DNA of 64,000 bases from Butyrivibrio sp. (GCA_015056495.1 SVGC01000004.1:1-64000), one strand, 5' to 3'. Shown: positions 36,446 to 46,767, counted from the stretch's first letter. Numbers and translations are program-made. The notes: generated by a model not told the origin, from the sequence alone.

Positions 36446-37948
36446 ATGGGCAGATTTTTACAGATAAATCCGGATGACAATGTAATAGTTGCACTGGATC
36501 CAATATCTAAAGGGGACGAGGTTAGGATTAACGATAAACTTACTGTGGTTGCAGAGGATGATGTTCCTGCAGGTCACAAGATGGCAATCAAGGATATTGC
36601 CGAAGGAAGCAACGTAATTAAATACGGTTACGCTATTGGCCATACTACTGAAGAGATCAAAAAGGGAAGATGGCTTCATACTCATGATGTTAAGACAAAT
36701 CTTGAGGGAATTTTAGACTATAAATATCAGCCTGATACAGAAGATATTCAGAATAAAATAGAGAAGATGGGCACTCAGTCCAGAACATTCAAAGGCTTTG
36801 TCAGAAAAAATGGCAAAGTTGGTATCAGAAACGAGATCTGGATCATTCCTACTGTAGGTTGTGTTAATAATATTGCTACAGCTCTTGCAAAAGAGGCTAA
36901 TAATTATGTAGAAGGAAGCGTAGATGAAGTTGTTGCTTTCACTCATAATTATGGATGCTCTCAGACAGGTGATGATCAGGAACATACAAGAATAATCTTA
37001 TCCGATATAATCAAACATCCAAATGCCGGTGGTGTTTTAGTACTTGGTCTTGGTTGTGAGAATAGTAATATTGATGTTTTAAAGCCTTATCTTGGTGATT
37101 TTGATGCTGACAGGATCAAGTTCCTTGTATGCCAGCAGTCAGATGATGAGATGGCAGATGGACTTGAGATACTGAAAGAGCTTATCAATACTGCAAAAGA
37201 TGATAAGAGAGAAGATGTAGATGCTTCAAAGCTTATTATTGGTCTTAAATGTGGCGGTTCTGACGGATTCTCTGGAATTACAGCTAATCCGCTGGTTGGA
37301 CGTATTTCAGATAAGATCGTACAGTGCGGTGGTACATCAATTCTTACAGAAGTACCTGAAATGTTTGGTGCTGAGACAATCCTCATGAATCGTTGCAAGG
37401 ATGAAGAGACCTTCAATGATACAGTTAATATGATAAATGGCTTTAAGAACTATTTTACTAAGCTTGGAGAGCCTATTTATGAGAATCCTTCACCTGGAAA
37501 CAAGGCTGGCGGTATTACAACTCTTGAAGATAAATCACTTGGTTGTACTCAGAAGTCAGGTAGCTTCCCTGTTATGAATGTAATGGAATATGGTGAAACT
37601 ACTGATACAAAGGGTCTTAACCTTTTGTGTGCACCAGGTAATGATTTATGTGCAGCTACAGCTCTTGCTTCAGCCGGAGCACAGATCGTTCTCTTTACAA
37701 CAGGTAGAGGAACACCATTTGCTTGTCCTGTTCCAACAATGAAGATTGCAACTAATCCTACTATTGCTCAGAAGAAGAGCAACTGGATTGACTTTGGTGC
37801 TGGACAGATTCTTGAAGGCAGAACCTTTGAAGAACTTACAGAGGAGCTTTTTGATAAGATCCTTGCAACAGCATCAGGAGAAAAACTTAAGAGTGAACTT
37901 GCCGGATTCCATGATATGGCTATCTGGAAACAGGGCGTAACATTATAA
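36446..37948 (+). CDS. uxaA: Altronate dehydratase
   Basis: 500 aa. An N-terminal SAF domain (about 1-95) precedes the large D-galactarate dehydratase/altronate hydrolase domain, with FTHNYGCSQTGDD, LGLGCENS, LKCGGSDGFSG and a C-terminal FTTGRGTPFACPVPT. It dehydrates D-altronate to 2-keto-3-deoxygluconate in galacturonate breakdown. GAGGTAGAAG precedes the start. It is divergent from uxaC with shared operators. UxaB (tagaturonate reductase) and UxuA/B are not in the window and must be elsewhere for a complete pathway. Confidence 0.94.
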   Translation: MGRFLQINPDDNVIVALDPISKGDEVRINDKLTVVAEDDVPAGHKMAIKDIAEGSNVIKYGYAIGHTTEEIKKGRWLHTHDVKTNLEGILDYKYQPDTEDIQNKIEKMGTQSRTFKGFVRKNGKVGIRNEIWIIPTVGCVNNIATALAKEANNYVEGSVDEVVAFTHNYGCSQTGDDQEHTRIILSDIIKHPNAGGVLVLGLGCENSNIDVLKPYLGDFDADRIKFLVCQQSDDEMADGLEILKELINTAKDDKREDVDASKLIIGLKCGGSDGFSGITANPLVGRISDKIVQCGGTSILTEVPEMFGAETILMNRCKDEETFNDTVNMINGFKNYFTKLGEPIYENPSPGNKAGGITTLEDKSLGCTQKSGSFPVMNVMEYGETTDTKGLNLLCAPGNDLCAATALASAGAQIVLFTTGRGTPFACPVPTMKIATNPTIAQKKSNWIDFGAGQILEGRTFEELTEELFDKILATASGEKLKSELAGFHDMAIWKQGVTL

Positions 37949-37962
37949 TTTAAGAAAAAATA

Positions 37963-38005
37963 AACCCTTCTGTTTAGCGAAAGCTATTCAGAAGGGTTTT
38001 CTTTT
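37963..38005. terminator. Terminator between convergent uxaA and the AraC sensor gene
   Basis: AACCCTTCTG pairs with CAGAAGGGTT across a 16-base loop. TTCTTTT follows on the plus side and A-rich sequence lies on the other side, so it may work in both directions. Confidence 0.85.
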
Positions 38006-38033
38006 GTTAATCATGATCTGTGACAGGAGTTTT

Positions 38034-40304
38034 TTACATATCTCTCATGGCACTAGGAGTTATACCAAACTTTTTCTTGAAGGCACGTCTGAAGGTGTTG
38101 GCATTATTGTAGCCTACAGCGATGTACAGTTCATTTAAGCTTGTGCCTGTTTCTTTAATAAGTCTTACAGCTTCATTCATTCTAATATTTTCAAGATAAA
38201 CAGAGAAGTTTTCACCTGTTTTTTCTTTAAACATATGAGAGAAATAGCTCTCAGATATATTAAATTCATCACTTATCTTAGAAAGACCGATTGAAGGATC
38301 ATTAAAGTTATCTGTGATGTATTTCTTGATAGTATCGATCAGCTGATCGTCATCCTGGCCTGCTGCGTTAAGGCTACACAGAGCATGAGCTATATCCTCA
38401 AGGGTATTGAGAGATAATATTGGCTTTGAATTAAATTTTGCATCTATGCTGGCAAGAATCTCTGAATTTTCCTCAGTTACAGTTATATAAGATTTTGCTC
38501 TGAAAAGAGTATTTCTTATGTCTGATAAGAGGAAATTCATCAGATTGTTTGGAAGTGATCTATACTCTGTATTTTCCTGCCTGATGATAGTAAAGATAGA
38601 TTCGATCTGGTCATCAGAACCTGCTCCAATGCAACTGATAAGTTTTGTTGAGAAATCAGAAGGATAGTAGTAGGTACTGGAATCTTTTCTTATTAACTGG
38701 TAAGGAAGAAATATGTAGTTTTTGTTTGTATAATTTATTGCTTCAAAGGCCTGATCGTAGGATCGCCATATAGTTGCCACTTCGCTCTTAGGATTGCCAA
38801 GTCCTGCATAGAGCCAGATAGAATATTGTTCTAACAGGTAGTTGTGGAGCTTCAGTATCTTTTCCTGAAGTTCTAATGTCTCAGAATCATTGCTTTCTTC
38901 ATAAGAAATGAGTACCGCATAGGATCTGACATCAGGAGTGAAGTAATACAGAGGCTCGCCAAGATATTCAGTAAAGATATCTATGAGCTTTTCATTTCCG
39001 ATGATGGCATTGATCCTGTAATCACTGTCTGCAATGAGAGCTTCATGTTCAGGTGCATCAATGCTGTTATTATCATAAATATTGATGTACAGAACAATAT
39101 ATTTATTATTGTCTTTAAATCTAAGAAGGTTTTTGATATATGTCAGCTCAGCATCATCTCTTACAAGGCCCAGCATAAGTCGTCTTGCGCAGGCATTGAG
39201 CATATATGGCTTTTGCTGATCTACAATATTCTGAAGATGCGTCTGTGCCTCTACCGCTTCATCGAGCTCTTCACCAAGGTCGATGATAGGTTTCATATTT
39301 CCTTTAATGAAATGATATATAAGTACTGCGCCTAAAAGTATGGACACACTCATTATTGCAAAGAATATGAATCTGAAAGGTACAGAATTATTTGTAACAA
39401 ATTCGTAAGGTGAAAAATAATAATAATATGTAAATTCGGTTTTAGGAGAATAATAGTATCCAAAAGTCACATTATTTCCATCATATTGATAATTTGCAAA
39501 TGAATTAACAAAAGTCAAATTTTGCACGTCGGTGTAGTTTACTTCTGTTTCCGTGGCTTTTGCCAAATCTAAAATAATGTCGCCTGAATTGGAAGATGCA
39601 AAAAGCAGTTCTGAATCAAGGTTGTTTGAAAACATATCATGGATTTTGGATTCATCCAAAATAAAGCATACAATTGCATCTGCTTCCATATAGTAAAGGT
39701 CCTCAAGGTCTATACTATATAAGAAATAATGCTTGGAAGAATTAGGAGTAAATTCGTCAAGAGATACGAATTTACCATAATTATCCGGATTCCGGATAAT
39801 TTCAATAAAGGATTCCTGCATATTGGCAGGGTATTTCTGGATCCAGTTATAATAACGGTCAATATCTATAAAATATGTAGGATTTAATATATAGTCAGTG
39901 TTTTTGAAATAACAAAAAACGTCCGTAATAGGCAAAAGAGCAGTGGCATAAATATCTGTAGCCATAGTATTGACTGATTCGTTACCTGCTGCAATATAGG
40001 CATCATTTACGGTAGACTCATTCATTATCTTACGGAAATTCTTATTTTGGAGAATCTGTCGCGCATAGACTTCCATTATATCCATATCATTTTCGAACAG
40101 CTCAACATTGCTTACAAAATTAGTGCGGCTCTGGTAGTTGTATACCTGATTGGCATTCTTTTCTGTAGCAACGAAAATAATATAGAAGAGAACAAGGATA
40201 GCGACTAAAAAAATGCTATAAGAAATGGTCATTCTTACAAGAAGTGCATTTTTTGACTCATTATTATTCTTATAGCGAGTTGCTTTTTTTCTATTTAAAG
40301 GCAT
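38034..40304 (-). CDS. Membrane-spanning AraC-family sensor-regulator
   Basis: 756 aa. A membrane helix (about 24-46), an extracytoplasmic sensor domain (about 47-310), a second helix (about 311-332), a cytoplasmic linker and a C-terminal AraC domain with both HTHs (about 655-756; SKISDEFNISESYFSHMF and ELYIAVGYNNANTFRRAF). Such one-protein sensors, known from YesN/YtdP-like systems of Firmicutes, sense oligosaccharides outside the cell or a binding protein and activate the neighbouring importer operon. The gene is divergent from the binding-protein gene at 40553, its likely target. TAGGAGC precedes the start. Confidence 0.9.
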   Translation of the reverse strand: MPLNRKKATRYKNNNESKNALLVRMTISYSIFLVAILVLFYIIFVATEKNANQVYNYQSRTNFVSNVELFENDMDIMEVYARQILQNKNFRKIMNESTVNDAYIAAGNESVNTMATDIYATALLPITDVFCYFKNTDYILNPTYFIDIDRYYNWIQKYPANMQESFIEIIRNPDNYGKFVSLDEFTPNSSKHYFLYSIDLEDLYYMEADAIVCFILDESKIHDMFSNNLDSELLFASSNSGDIILDLAKATETEVNYTDVQNLTFVNSFANYQYDGNNVTFGYYYSPKTEFTYYYYFSPYEFVTNNSVPFRFIFFAIMSVSILLGAVLIYHFIKGNMKPIIDLGEELDEAVEAQTHLQNIVDQQKPYMLNACARRLMLGLVRDDAELTYIKNLLRFKDNNKYIVLYINIYDNNSIDAPEHEALIADSDYRINAIIGNEKLIDIFTEYLGEPLYYFTPDVRSYAVLISYEESNDSETLELQEKILKLHNYLLEQYSIWLYAGLGNPKSEVATIWRSYDQAFEAINYTNKNYIFLPYQLIRKDSSTYYYPSDFSTKLISCIGAGSDDQIESIFTIIRQENTEYRSLPNNLMNFLLSDIRNTLFRAKSYITVTEENSEILASIDAKFNSKPILSLNTLEDIAHALCSLNAAGQDDDQLIDTIKKYITDNFNDPSIGLSKISDEFNISESYFSHMFKEKTGENFSVYLENIRMNEAVRLIKETGTSLNELYIAVGYNNANTFRRAFKKKFGITPSAMRDM

Positions 40305-40552
40305 TGGAATATGCTCCTAATAACATTTATAAATTATGCACATTGTATCAGTTTTATAAAAAAATTACAATATGTAAGCACTTTCACAAATGCACTAAAA
40401 TAGGCACTTTCAGCCTGCTGGTCAAAAATTGCACATGACCTAAAAAATTGGCTCTTGAAGGCATGTAAACAGAAATGGTAGAGTTTACATGTCGAGAGGC
40501 GGTAAGCTTCTGGCATGATAACTTTTTCTAATTTTATAGGGAGGTAACAACA
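40305..40552. promoter_or_regulatory. Divergent regulatory region before the importer operon
   Basis: 248 bp between the AraC sensor gene and the binding-protein gene. It contains TGTAAGCACTTTCA (40373-40386), one mismatch from the cre consensus, and a GTAAAC...GTTTAC inverted pair around 40465-40485. No convincing -35/-10 pair was assigned. GGGAGGT lies just before the start. Confidence 0.45.
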
Positions 40553-42208
40553 ATGAAGAGAAAAGTCTTATCAGTTTTGCTTGCTTCTGCTATGGTAACA
40601 TCTCTTGCAGCTTGTAATAGTTCTACTACTACAACTACAAAAGATTCAGCAGATCAGACAAGCACAGAGACAGCAGCAGCTGACTCAACAGCTGCAACAG
40701 AAGAAACTGGGTCAACTTATGAACTCACAGAACTTAAGATGGTAGTTAACGGTACTCTTACTGCTACAGTAGATGCCGGCCAGGCTGAGTTCGAAGCTCA
40801 GTGGGAAGAGGCTGTAGGTGAAGCAATCGGTCACAGTATCGATCTTCAGATTTCACAGCTTGACCACTCAGGTTATGTTGATGCAGTAGGTCGTCTGTTC
40901 GCAGGTGGTGATTACCCAGATGTTATCATCATGAGCGCTGATATGTTCAAACAGTATGCACCAACAGGTCTTCTTTGGGATATGGCTGATGCATATGACA
41001 ACGCTGATTTCCAGGCAAGAATGATTCTTCCTGCAATCAACGAAAACCTTAAGGATTCAGAAGGTCACCTTTACGGATTTGCTCCTACATATGGTAACGG
41101 ATGTGTTACATATGTAAAGAAGGCTTGGCTTGATGCAGTAGGTATCGATGCTGATTCAATCAAGACATATGATGACTACTACAACATGCTTCTTGCATTC
41201 CACAATGGCGATCCAGATGGTAACGGAGTAGAAGGCGATACATATGGTGTTATCGCAGCTGGTTTCGTAGGAAACGAAGCTCCTTATGTTAACTACTTAC
41301 CTGAGTTCTGGCAGGGATCATACCCAGCTATCCTTCAGGATGAGAACGGAACATGGTATGACGGATTCCAGACACAGGAAACAAAGGATGCTCTTTTAAG
41401 ATTACAGCAGGCTTATGCTGATGGCGCAATTGATCCTGAAACTCTTACAGCTTCAACAAAGATTGCTCGTGAGAAATATTGGTCAAATGATCAGGCAGGT
41501 TCAGCTGGTGCATTCACATATTGGGCTGGTTCATGGTATCAGAATATTACAGATGGTCTTATAAAGAACGAAGTTGATTCTGAACTTGTAGAACTTCCAC
41601 CTATCGAAGAGATTACAAGCACATTTGGTGGTTACCTCAACAGAGAAGCTCCAGTATGGTGCATCATCGATGATGGTGATGGTGACAACAGCCGTGAGCA
41701 GGCTATCTTCGATGCATTCATCGAGACAATGATGGATGGTGACACAGTACAGACACTTTGGACATATGGTGCTGAAGGCGTTCACTGGTCAACAGAAGCT
41801 GAGACATTCACAATCAATGCTGGTACAGAAAACGAGAAGACATATGAGTATCAGGATGGAGAATTCCACTTAAAGCAGTCTCCTAACGATCCTAACACTC
41901 TTTGGAAGAAGAATCACCTTGATCCAGCTCTTGTTGTTTGCGAACTTACAAACGGATTCACAGATACATCAGAGCTTGCAGCAGAAGGTAACAAGTTCTT
42001 CACAGAGAACTGTGTAGATGCTCCTGCATCTCCATCTTCTGAGACCCTTACAAATGAGTCTGGTAACATCTATGATGCAAAACTTGCTGTTATTACAGAA
42101 GTTGTTGTAAATGGTGGCGACGTTGATTCAGCTATGCAGTCACTTTATGTTGACGTTGTTGGTTCAACAGTTGATCAGATTCTTACAGAGCTTAACAGCG
42201 CTGAATAA
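40553..42208 (+). CDS. Extracellular sugar-binding lipoprotein (LplA/YtcQ type)
   Basis: 551 aa. A lipoprotein signal ends LAAC (Cys21), followed by a Thr/Ser/Ala-rich linker and a binding fold of the long LplA/YtcQ class (DVIIMSADMFKQYAP, LYGFAPTYGNGCVTYVKKAWL, FHNGDPDGNGVEGDTYGV). Codon use is strongly biased to frequent codons, suggesting high expression. It precedes its two permeases and follows the AraC sensor. Likely ligands are xylan- or pectin-derived oligosaccharides, judging from the enzymes downstream. The intercistronic hairpin at 42243-42282 would keep its mRNA level above that of the permeases. Confidence 0.9.
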   Translation: MKRKVLSVLLASAMVTSLAACNSSTTTTTKDSADQTSTETAAADSTAATEETGSTYELTELKMVVNGTLTATVDAGQAEFEAQWEEAVGEAIGHSIDLQISQLDHSGYVDAVGRLFAGGDYPDVIIMSADMFKQYAPTGLLWDMADAYDNADFQARMILPAINENLKDSEGHLYGFAPTYGNGCVTYVKKAWLDAVGIDADSIKTYDDYYNMLLAFHNGDPDGNGVEGDTYGVIAAGFVGNEAPYVNYLPEFWQGSYPAILQDENGTWYDGFQTQETKDALLRLQQAYADGAIDPETLTASTKIAREKYWSNDQAGSAGAFTYWAGSWYQNITDGLIKNEVDSELVELPPIEEITSTFGGYLNREAPVWCIIDDGDGDNSREQAIFDAFIETMMDGDTVQTLWTYGAEGVHWSTEAETFTINAGTENEKTYEYQDGEFHLKQSPNDPNTLWKKNHLDPALVVCELTNGFTDTSELAAEGNKFFTENCVDAPASPSSETLTNESGNIYDAKLAVITEVVVNGGDVDSAMQSLYVDVVGSTVDQILTELNSAE

Positions 42209-42242
42209 TCTCATTGTTTAGTTTTATTAGATTTTAGTATTG

Positions 42243-42282
42243 CATCCTGTCCTATCGTCTAATGGTAGGGCAGGATGATTTT
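42243..42282 (+). terminator. Intercistronic hairpin between binding protein and permease genes
   Basis: CATCCTGTCCTA pairs with TAGGGCAGGATG (one G-T pair), followed by ATTTT. It is likely a partial terminator or mRNA-stabilising stem that favours expression of the binding protein. The loop resembles a tRNA D-arm but no tRNA follows. Confidence 0.65.
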
Positions 42283-42385
42283 GAGAAATGATTTTTTAAT
42301 AATTAATATATTTTTTTTTGAATAGGTAGTATTTTATAATATTTATAGGTATTAATGCATTATTGTTTGTAAAGGAGAGGATGAT

Positions 42386-43354
42386 ATGAGCAAGAAGGAT
42401 AAAGTAGTAAGATCTTCCAGCGGCACAGAAATCCGTAAGAAACCTCTTGGCCTTCGCATTTGGAATAACAGAGGGTATTATTTAATGTTTCTTCCGGTTT
42501 TGATTTTCGTTCTTATAATTTACTACTGGCCTATGCTCGGTATTCGTTGGGCTTTTTATGACTATAAGCCAGTAGGAGCTAAAATTTTTGTTGGTTTGAA
42601 ACATTTCCAGACTATGTTTTCAACACCTGCTTTTAAAACGGCATTTTTTAACACATTGGAACTTAGTATTATGAAACTTCTTATTACAACGTTTACTGCT
42701 GTATTAGTTTCAGTGTTCCTTAATGAGATGGGAAATTTATTTGCAAAGAAGACTTTGCAAACTATTATATATCTGCCTCACTTCATGTCATGGGCAGTTG
42801 TAGCATCAATATTCTCACTTTTCCTTTCTCCATCAGCTACAGGTCTTGTTAATAACATCCTGCTTGATATGGGAGTCTTTGATTCATCAAAAGAATTCAT
42901 TTACTTCCTTGCTAGTAAGGCATGGTGGAGACCTATTTTCTACCTGATCAATATCTGGAAGGAAACAGGTTGGGGAACAATTATATTCCTTGCTACATTA
43001 TCAGGTATCAACCCTGAGCTTTATGAAGCTGCTGATATTGATGGTGCTTCAAGAATGCAGAAAATTAAATACGTAACACTTCCAGCACTTGCTAACACAA
43101 TCATTATCGTTCTTATTCTTAACCTTGCTAAGGTTATGAATATGTTTGAGTCAGTATTCGTATTATATAATAACGCTGTTTACGATGTTTCTGATGTTAT
43201 TTCAACATATATCTATCGTCAGACATTTGCAATTGCACTTCCTAACTACGGTTATTCAACAGCTGTTGGTCTGTTTAAGTCATTAGTTGGTTGTGTACTG
43301 GTTATTATCTGTAACTATGCAAGTAAGAAAGTTCGCGGACGCGGAATTATTTAA
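42386..43354 (+). CDS. ABC sugar permease, LplB/YtcP-family partner 1
   Basis: 322 aa, six membrane helices and a binding-protein-dependent permease domain. The EAA loop is ELYEAADIDGASRMQKIKYVTLP (about 210-232). The N-terminal 25 residues are basic and cytoplasmic. AAAGGAGAGG precedes the start. It forms a heterodimeric channel with the next gene to import the ligand of the upstream lipoprotein. No ATPase is encoded here. Confidence 0.9.
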   Translation: MSKKDKVVRSSSGTEIRKKPLGLRIWNNRGYYLMFLPVLIFVLIIYYWPMLGIRWAFYDYKPVGAKIFVGLKHFQTMFSTPAFKTAFFNTLELSIMKLLITTFTAVLVSVFLNEMGNLFAKKTLQTIIYLPHFMSWAVVASIFSLFLSPSATGLVNNILLDMGVFDSSKEFIYFLASKAWWRPIFYLINIWKETGWGTIIFLATLSGINPELYEAADIDGASRMQKIKYVTLPALANTIIIVLILNLAKVMNMFESVFVLYNNAVYDVSDVISTYIYRQTFAIALPNYGYSTAVGLFKSLVGCVLVIICNYASKKVRGRGII

Positions 43355-43370
43355 TAGGAGGTAAGTGACG

Positions 43371-44240
43371 ATGGCAGAAATGAAAAAAGTGGCTTACCGT
43401 AAGCCTAAAAAGCATGTACATGCTTTTGATGTAGTTAACTATATTGTTTTTATAATTATTGGACTTTTAGTTCTTATTCCAATTTGGAAGGTAGTAGCTG
43501 ATTCATTCAATGCAGTTGGTGTGTACCAGTTCCAGTTATGGCCTAGCCACCCAACACTTGATGGATACCGCACAATTCTTGAGACTTCAAAATTGTACAG
43601 ACCTTTCATCAATTCATTTATTACAACAATACTTGGTACAGTACTTGGTCTTGTTCTTTCAACTCTTGGTGGTTATGTACTTACAAGAACTGAGATGCCT
43701 GGAAGAAATGCATTGTCATACTTCCTGCTTTTCACAATGATCTTCTCAGGTGGTATGATCCCTGAATACCTTGTTATGAAACAGCTCGGTCTTGTTAATA
43801 ACATGTGGATCCTTGTTGTTAAGCATGGTATGAACGTTTACAACCTTGTACTTATGAGAAACTTCTTTGAAGGTATTCCAGTATCTCTGTTTGAGGCTGC
43901 TGAAATTGATGGATGCTCACCAATGGGTATCTTCTTCAAAATCGTTCTTCCTCTTTCAAAGGCTGCTCTTGCATCAATCGGTCTTATGTATGCAGTAACA
44001 GTTTGGAATGACTATTCAACAGTTAAGATCTATATTACAGATCCTGATCAGGTTAACTTCCAGTATCAGCTTCGTAATATGATCATGGATGGTGATACGC
44101 CGACCACGTCCTATGCCGTATCACAGAATACTCTTTATTATGCAGGTATCGTATGTGCGATCCTTCCTTTCATGATTGCATATCCATTCCTTCAGAAATA
44201 CTTCGTAAAGGGTGTTAATATCGGAGCTGTTAAGGAATAA
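43371..44240 (+). CDS. ABC sugar permease, LplC/YtcP type
   Basis: 289 aa, six membrane helices. The EAA loop is SLFEAAEIDGCSPMGIFFKI (about 174-193). The ending KYFVKGVNIGAVKE is typical of the YtcP/LplC family. ATG 43371 is chosen with AGGAGG 9 bp upstream; an in-frame GTG at 43365 is too close to that site. It ends the importer unit, with a strong terminator after it. Confidence 0.9.
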   Translation: MAEMKKVAYRKPKKHVHAFDVVNYIVFIIIGLLVLIPIWKVVADSFNAVGVYQFQLWPSHPTLDGYRTILETSKLYRPFINSFITTILGTVLGLVLSTLGGYVLTRTEMPGRNALSYFLLFTMIFSGGMIPEYLVMKQLGLVNNMWILVVKHGMNVYNLVLMRNFFEGIPVSLFEAAEIDGCSPMGIFFKIVLPLSKAALASIGLMYAVTVWNDYSTVKIYITDPDQVNFQYQLRNMIMDGDTPTTSYAVSQNTLYYAGIVCAILPFMIAYPFLQKYFVKGVNIGAVKE

Positions 44241-44256
44241 TAGTTTTAGTTTATAT

Positions 44257-44294
44257 GCTGCTGCGTCCTTGTGATGCAGCAGCTTTTTCTTTTT
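44257..44294 (+). terminator. Rho-independent terminator after the importer operon
   Basis: GCTGCTGC pairs with GCAGCAGC across an 11-base loop, then TTTTTCTTTTT. It separates the importer from the enzyme operon; the 113 bp after it should hold that operon's promoter. Confidence 0.88.
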
Positions 44295-44407
44295 CACTCT
44301 TTTCGTTTAATTGTTCAAGATTTTCACTAGGATGTTGGATTTATTTAACTTAAAATGAGAATGTGCGTTTATAAAAATAGTGAAGCGTCACAAATAGGAG
44401 AAAAAAC

Positions 44408-45130
44408 ATGCGAAAAATTTTTTGGGCGGGAGATTCAACAGTAAAGACTAATAAATTTGTAACCTTCCCGCAAACCGGTATTGGTCAGGCTTTTGACAGA
44501 TATGTCAAGACTGACGTTATTATCTACAATCATGCTGAAAATGGTCGTAGTACTAAGAGTTTTATTGATGAAAGCAGGCTTGCACCTATATATAACGAGA
44601 TAACTGAGGGAGATTTTCTCTTTATACAATTTGGTCATAATGATGAAAAAGAGAAGGATCCTGCCAGATATACTGATCCTCATGGTGAATTTATTGTAAA
44701 TCTTGGCAAATTCATTAATGTTGCCAGAAACAAAAAGGCATACCCGGTACTTATTACACCAGTTGAAAGAAGACTTTTTGATGAAAACGGTGTTTTAAAG
44801 CCATCAGCTCATGAGGAATATGTAAAGGGAGTATTCGAAGCAGGTGAAAAATTTGATGTGCCTGTTATTGACCTTTGCTCTATGAGTAGAGATTTTTTAT
44901 CCAAAATTGGGGATGAAAAGAGTAAGAAATACTATATGATCCTTGAAAAAGGCGAGGCTTCATGGTGCCCTGATGGTCAGGTAGATAACAGCCACCTTAA
45001 ATATGAAGGTGCCATGATCTACGCAGGTATGATTGCTAAGGGCTTATCTGCACTTGGCGGAGTGTATGCAGATCTGATCGCCCAGCAGGATGCTCTTGAG
45101 GATTCGCTGAAGATAGAATTTAACGGCTGA
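44408..45130 (+). CDS. SGNH-hydrolase, rhamnogalacturonan-acetylesterase-like
   Basis: 240 aa with the SGNH blocks in order: GDST with Ser10, NGRST (45-49), FGHND (75-79) and DNSHL with Asp193/His196. The pattern matches the YesT/RhgT type of carbohydrate esterase family 12, which removes acetyl groups from rhamnogalacturonan, and some act on acetyl-xylan. There is no signal peptide, so it would deacetylate imported oligosaccharides in the cytoplasm. AGGAG precedes the start. It is the first gene of an enzyme operon with two GH43s, 36 bp before the next start. Confidence 0.85.
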   Translation: MRKIFWAGDSTVKTNKFVTFPQTGIGQAFDRYVKTDVIIYNHAENGRSTKSFIDESRLAPIYNEITEGDFLFIQFGHNDEKEKDPARYTDPHGEFIVNLGKFINVARNKKAYPVLITPVERRLFDENGVLKPSAHEEYVKGVFEAGEKFDVPVIDLCSMSRDFLSKIGDEKSKKYYMILEKGEASWCPDGQVDNSHLKYEGAMIYAGMIAKGLSALGGVYADLIAQQDALEDSLKIEFNG

Positions 45131-45166
45131 TAAAAATCTTTTTACATATAGACAGGAAGGTAAATT

Positions 45167-46753
45167 ATGAATGGATTATGGACTCCGGACAACGGAGATG
45201 GCACTTATACAAACCCGGTTATTTTTGCTGATTATAGTGACCCGGAGGCAATCAGAGTAGGAGATACTTATTATCTTACGGCGTCAAGTTTTAACTATAC
45301 TCCAGGTCTGCCTATTTTGACTTCACATGATCTTGTGAACTGGAAACTGGTTAATTATGCGATTGATAACATTGAAGAAGAAAAATATTACATACCTAGA
45401 AATTCAGAAGGCGTATGGGCTCCGGCTATGCGCTATCATGATGGCATGTTTTATATATATTACGGAATGCCTGACGAGGGTATATATGTAGTCAGGACAA
45501 AGGATCCTCTTGGAAAATGGGAGAAGCCTGTATGTGTACTTCCGGGAAAGGGACTTATTGATCCCTGCCCATTCTGGGATGAAGATGGAAAAGCTTATAT
45601 TATCCATGGCTATGCCAAGAGCCGTATTGGCTTTAAGAGCATACTTGGTATTTTTGAGATGTCTCCGGATGGCTTAATGGCCATAACTGAGGACCACTTT
45701 ATTTTTGATGGCAATGATCCTGCTCACCCTGCTTTAACTATTGAGGGACCAAAGGTATATAAGAGAAACGGATATTATTATATTTTTGCTCCTGCAGGAG
45801 GCGTAAAGGAAGGCTGGCAGGTTGCTCTTAGAAGTAAGAATATTTATGGACCTTATGAGATCAAGACTGTTATGCATCAGGGAAATACTGTAATCAATGG
45901 ACCTCATCAGGGAGCATGGATAGATACAGAAGATGGAGATGACTATTTCCTTCATTTTCAGGATAGAGGACTTTATGGCCGTATCATGCACGTGCAGCCT
46001 ATGACTTGGGTCAATGACTGGCCTGTTATTGGTGTAAATCCTGATGAAGATAATTGCGGTGAACCTGTAATTGTTGCTAAAAAGCCTGCAACAAGGATAC
46101 AGGATGAGATAACTTCTCTTGATGCATCAGATGACTTTATTGGCGGCAAATACAGCCTTATCTGGCAATGGCTTGGAAATCATAAAGATGAATATTGCTC
46201 TAAGACTGATAAGGACAATGGTCTGAGATTATATGCTCTTAATCCTTCAGGGGACCAGATATCTACGATCTGGAGAAGTAGTAACGTCCTTACTCAGAAG
46301 CTTGTATGCCCTTATTTTGAGACTGACATCAAATTTAATTATAAGGGACTTGTAAAAGGTGACAGAGCCGGATGCGTTATGATGGGCGGTCAGTATGCCT
46401 GCATCTATGTAAAAAAGACTGGTGACAAGGATTATTCAATTATGTATGCCCAGTCAGAGGGTGGCGACCTTCATAAAGAAGAAAAAGTATTATTTGAAGG
46501 TACTTTAAACAGTGAGGCTGCTGAAATCTGCATTAGATTTAATTTTGATAAAAAAACTTCTGAGGATGAGTCTCCGGTGCTGCATATCAGCTATTCAGAG
46601 GATTTATCTGACTTTAAGGATATTGGAATGACTTTTGTTCCTTCAGATCATACATGGGTTGGTGCTAAGGTCGGTATTTTTGCATTGGCAGATAGCACAT
46701 CTCAGGGTGGATATGCTGATTTTGAATATGTTAGAACAAAAAAACTGGGTTAA
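45167..46753 (+). CDS. Glycoside hydrolase family 43 (xylosidase/arabinofuranosidase)
   Basis: 528 aa. The five-bladed propeller (about 1-310) holds the three GH43 acids: base Asp25 (SDPEAIR), Asp132 (LIDPCPF) and acid Glu193 (TIEGPKV). A C-terminal beta-sandwich of about 200 residues follows, as in exo-acting beta-xylosidase/alpha-L-arabinofuranosidase members. It lacks a signal peptide and so trims imported oligosaccharides in the cytoplasm. AGGAAGG precedes the start. It lies 14 bp before the second GH43 gene. Exact linkage specificity cannot be read from sequence. Confidence 0.9.
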   Translation: MNGLWTPDNGDGTYTNPVIFADYSDPEAIRVGDTYYLTASSFNYTPGLPILTSHDLVNWKLVNYAIDNIEEEKYYIPRNSEGVWAPAMRYHDGMFYIYYGMPDEGIYVVRTKDPLGKWEKPVCVLPGKGLIDPCPFWDEDGKAYIIHGYAKSRIGFKSILGIFEMSPDGLMAITEDHFIFDGNDPAHPALTIEGPKVYKRNGYYYIFAPAGGVKEGWQVALRSKNIYGPYEIKTVMHQGNTVINGPHQGAWIDTEDGDDYFLHFQDRGLYGRIMHVQPMTWVNDWPVIGVNPDEDNCGEPVIVAKKPATRIQDEITSLDASDDFIGGKYSLIWQWLGNHKDEYCSKTDKDNGLRLYALNPSGDQISTIWRSSNVLTQKLVCPYFETDIKFNYKGLVKGDRAGCVMMGGQYACIYVKKTGDKDYSIMYAQSEGGDLHKEEKVLFEGTLNSEAAEICIRFNFDKKTSEDESPVLHISYSEDLSDFKDIGMTFVPSDHTWVGAKVGIFALADSTSQGGYADFEYVRTKKLG

Positions 46754-46767
46754 AAAAGGTTTAAGAT

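Noticed and set aside
42243..42282. Sequence resembling the 5' half of a tRNA (CCTATCGTCTAATGGTAGG)
   Set aside because: No anticodon arm, T-arm or acceptor 3' side follows, and the bases instead form a symmetric hairpin with a short T-tail.
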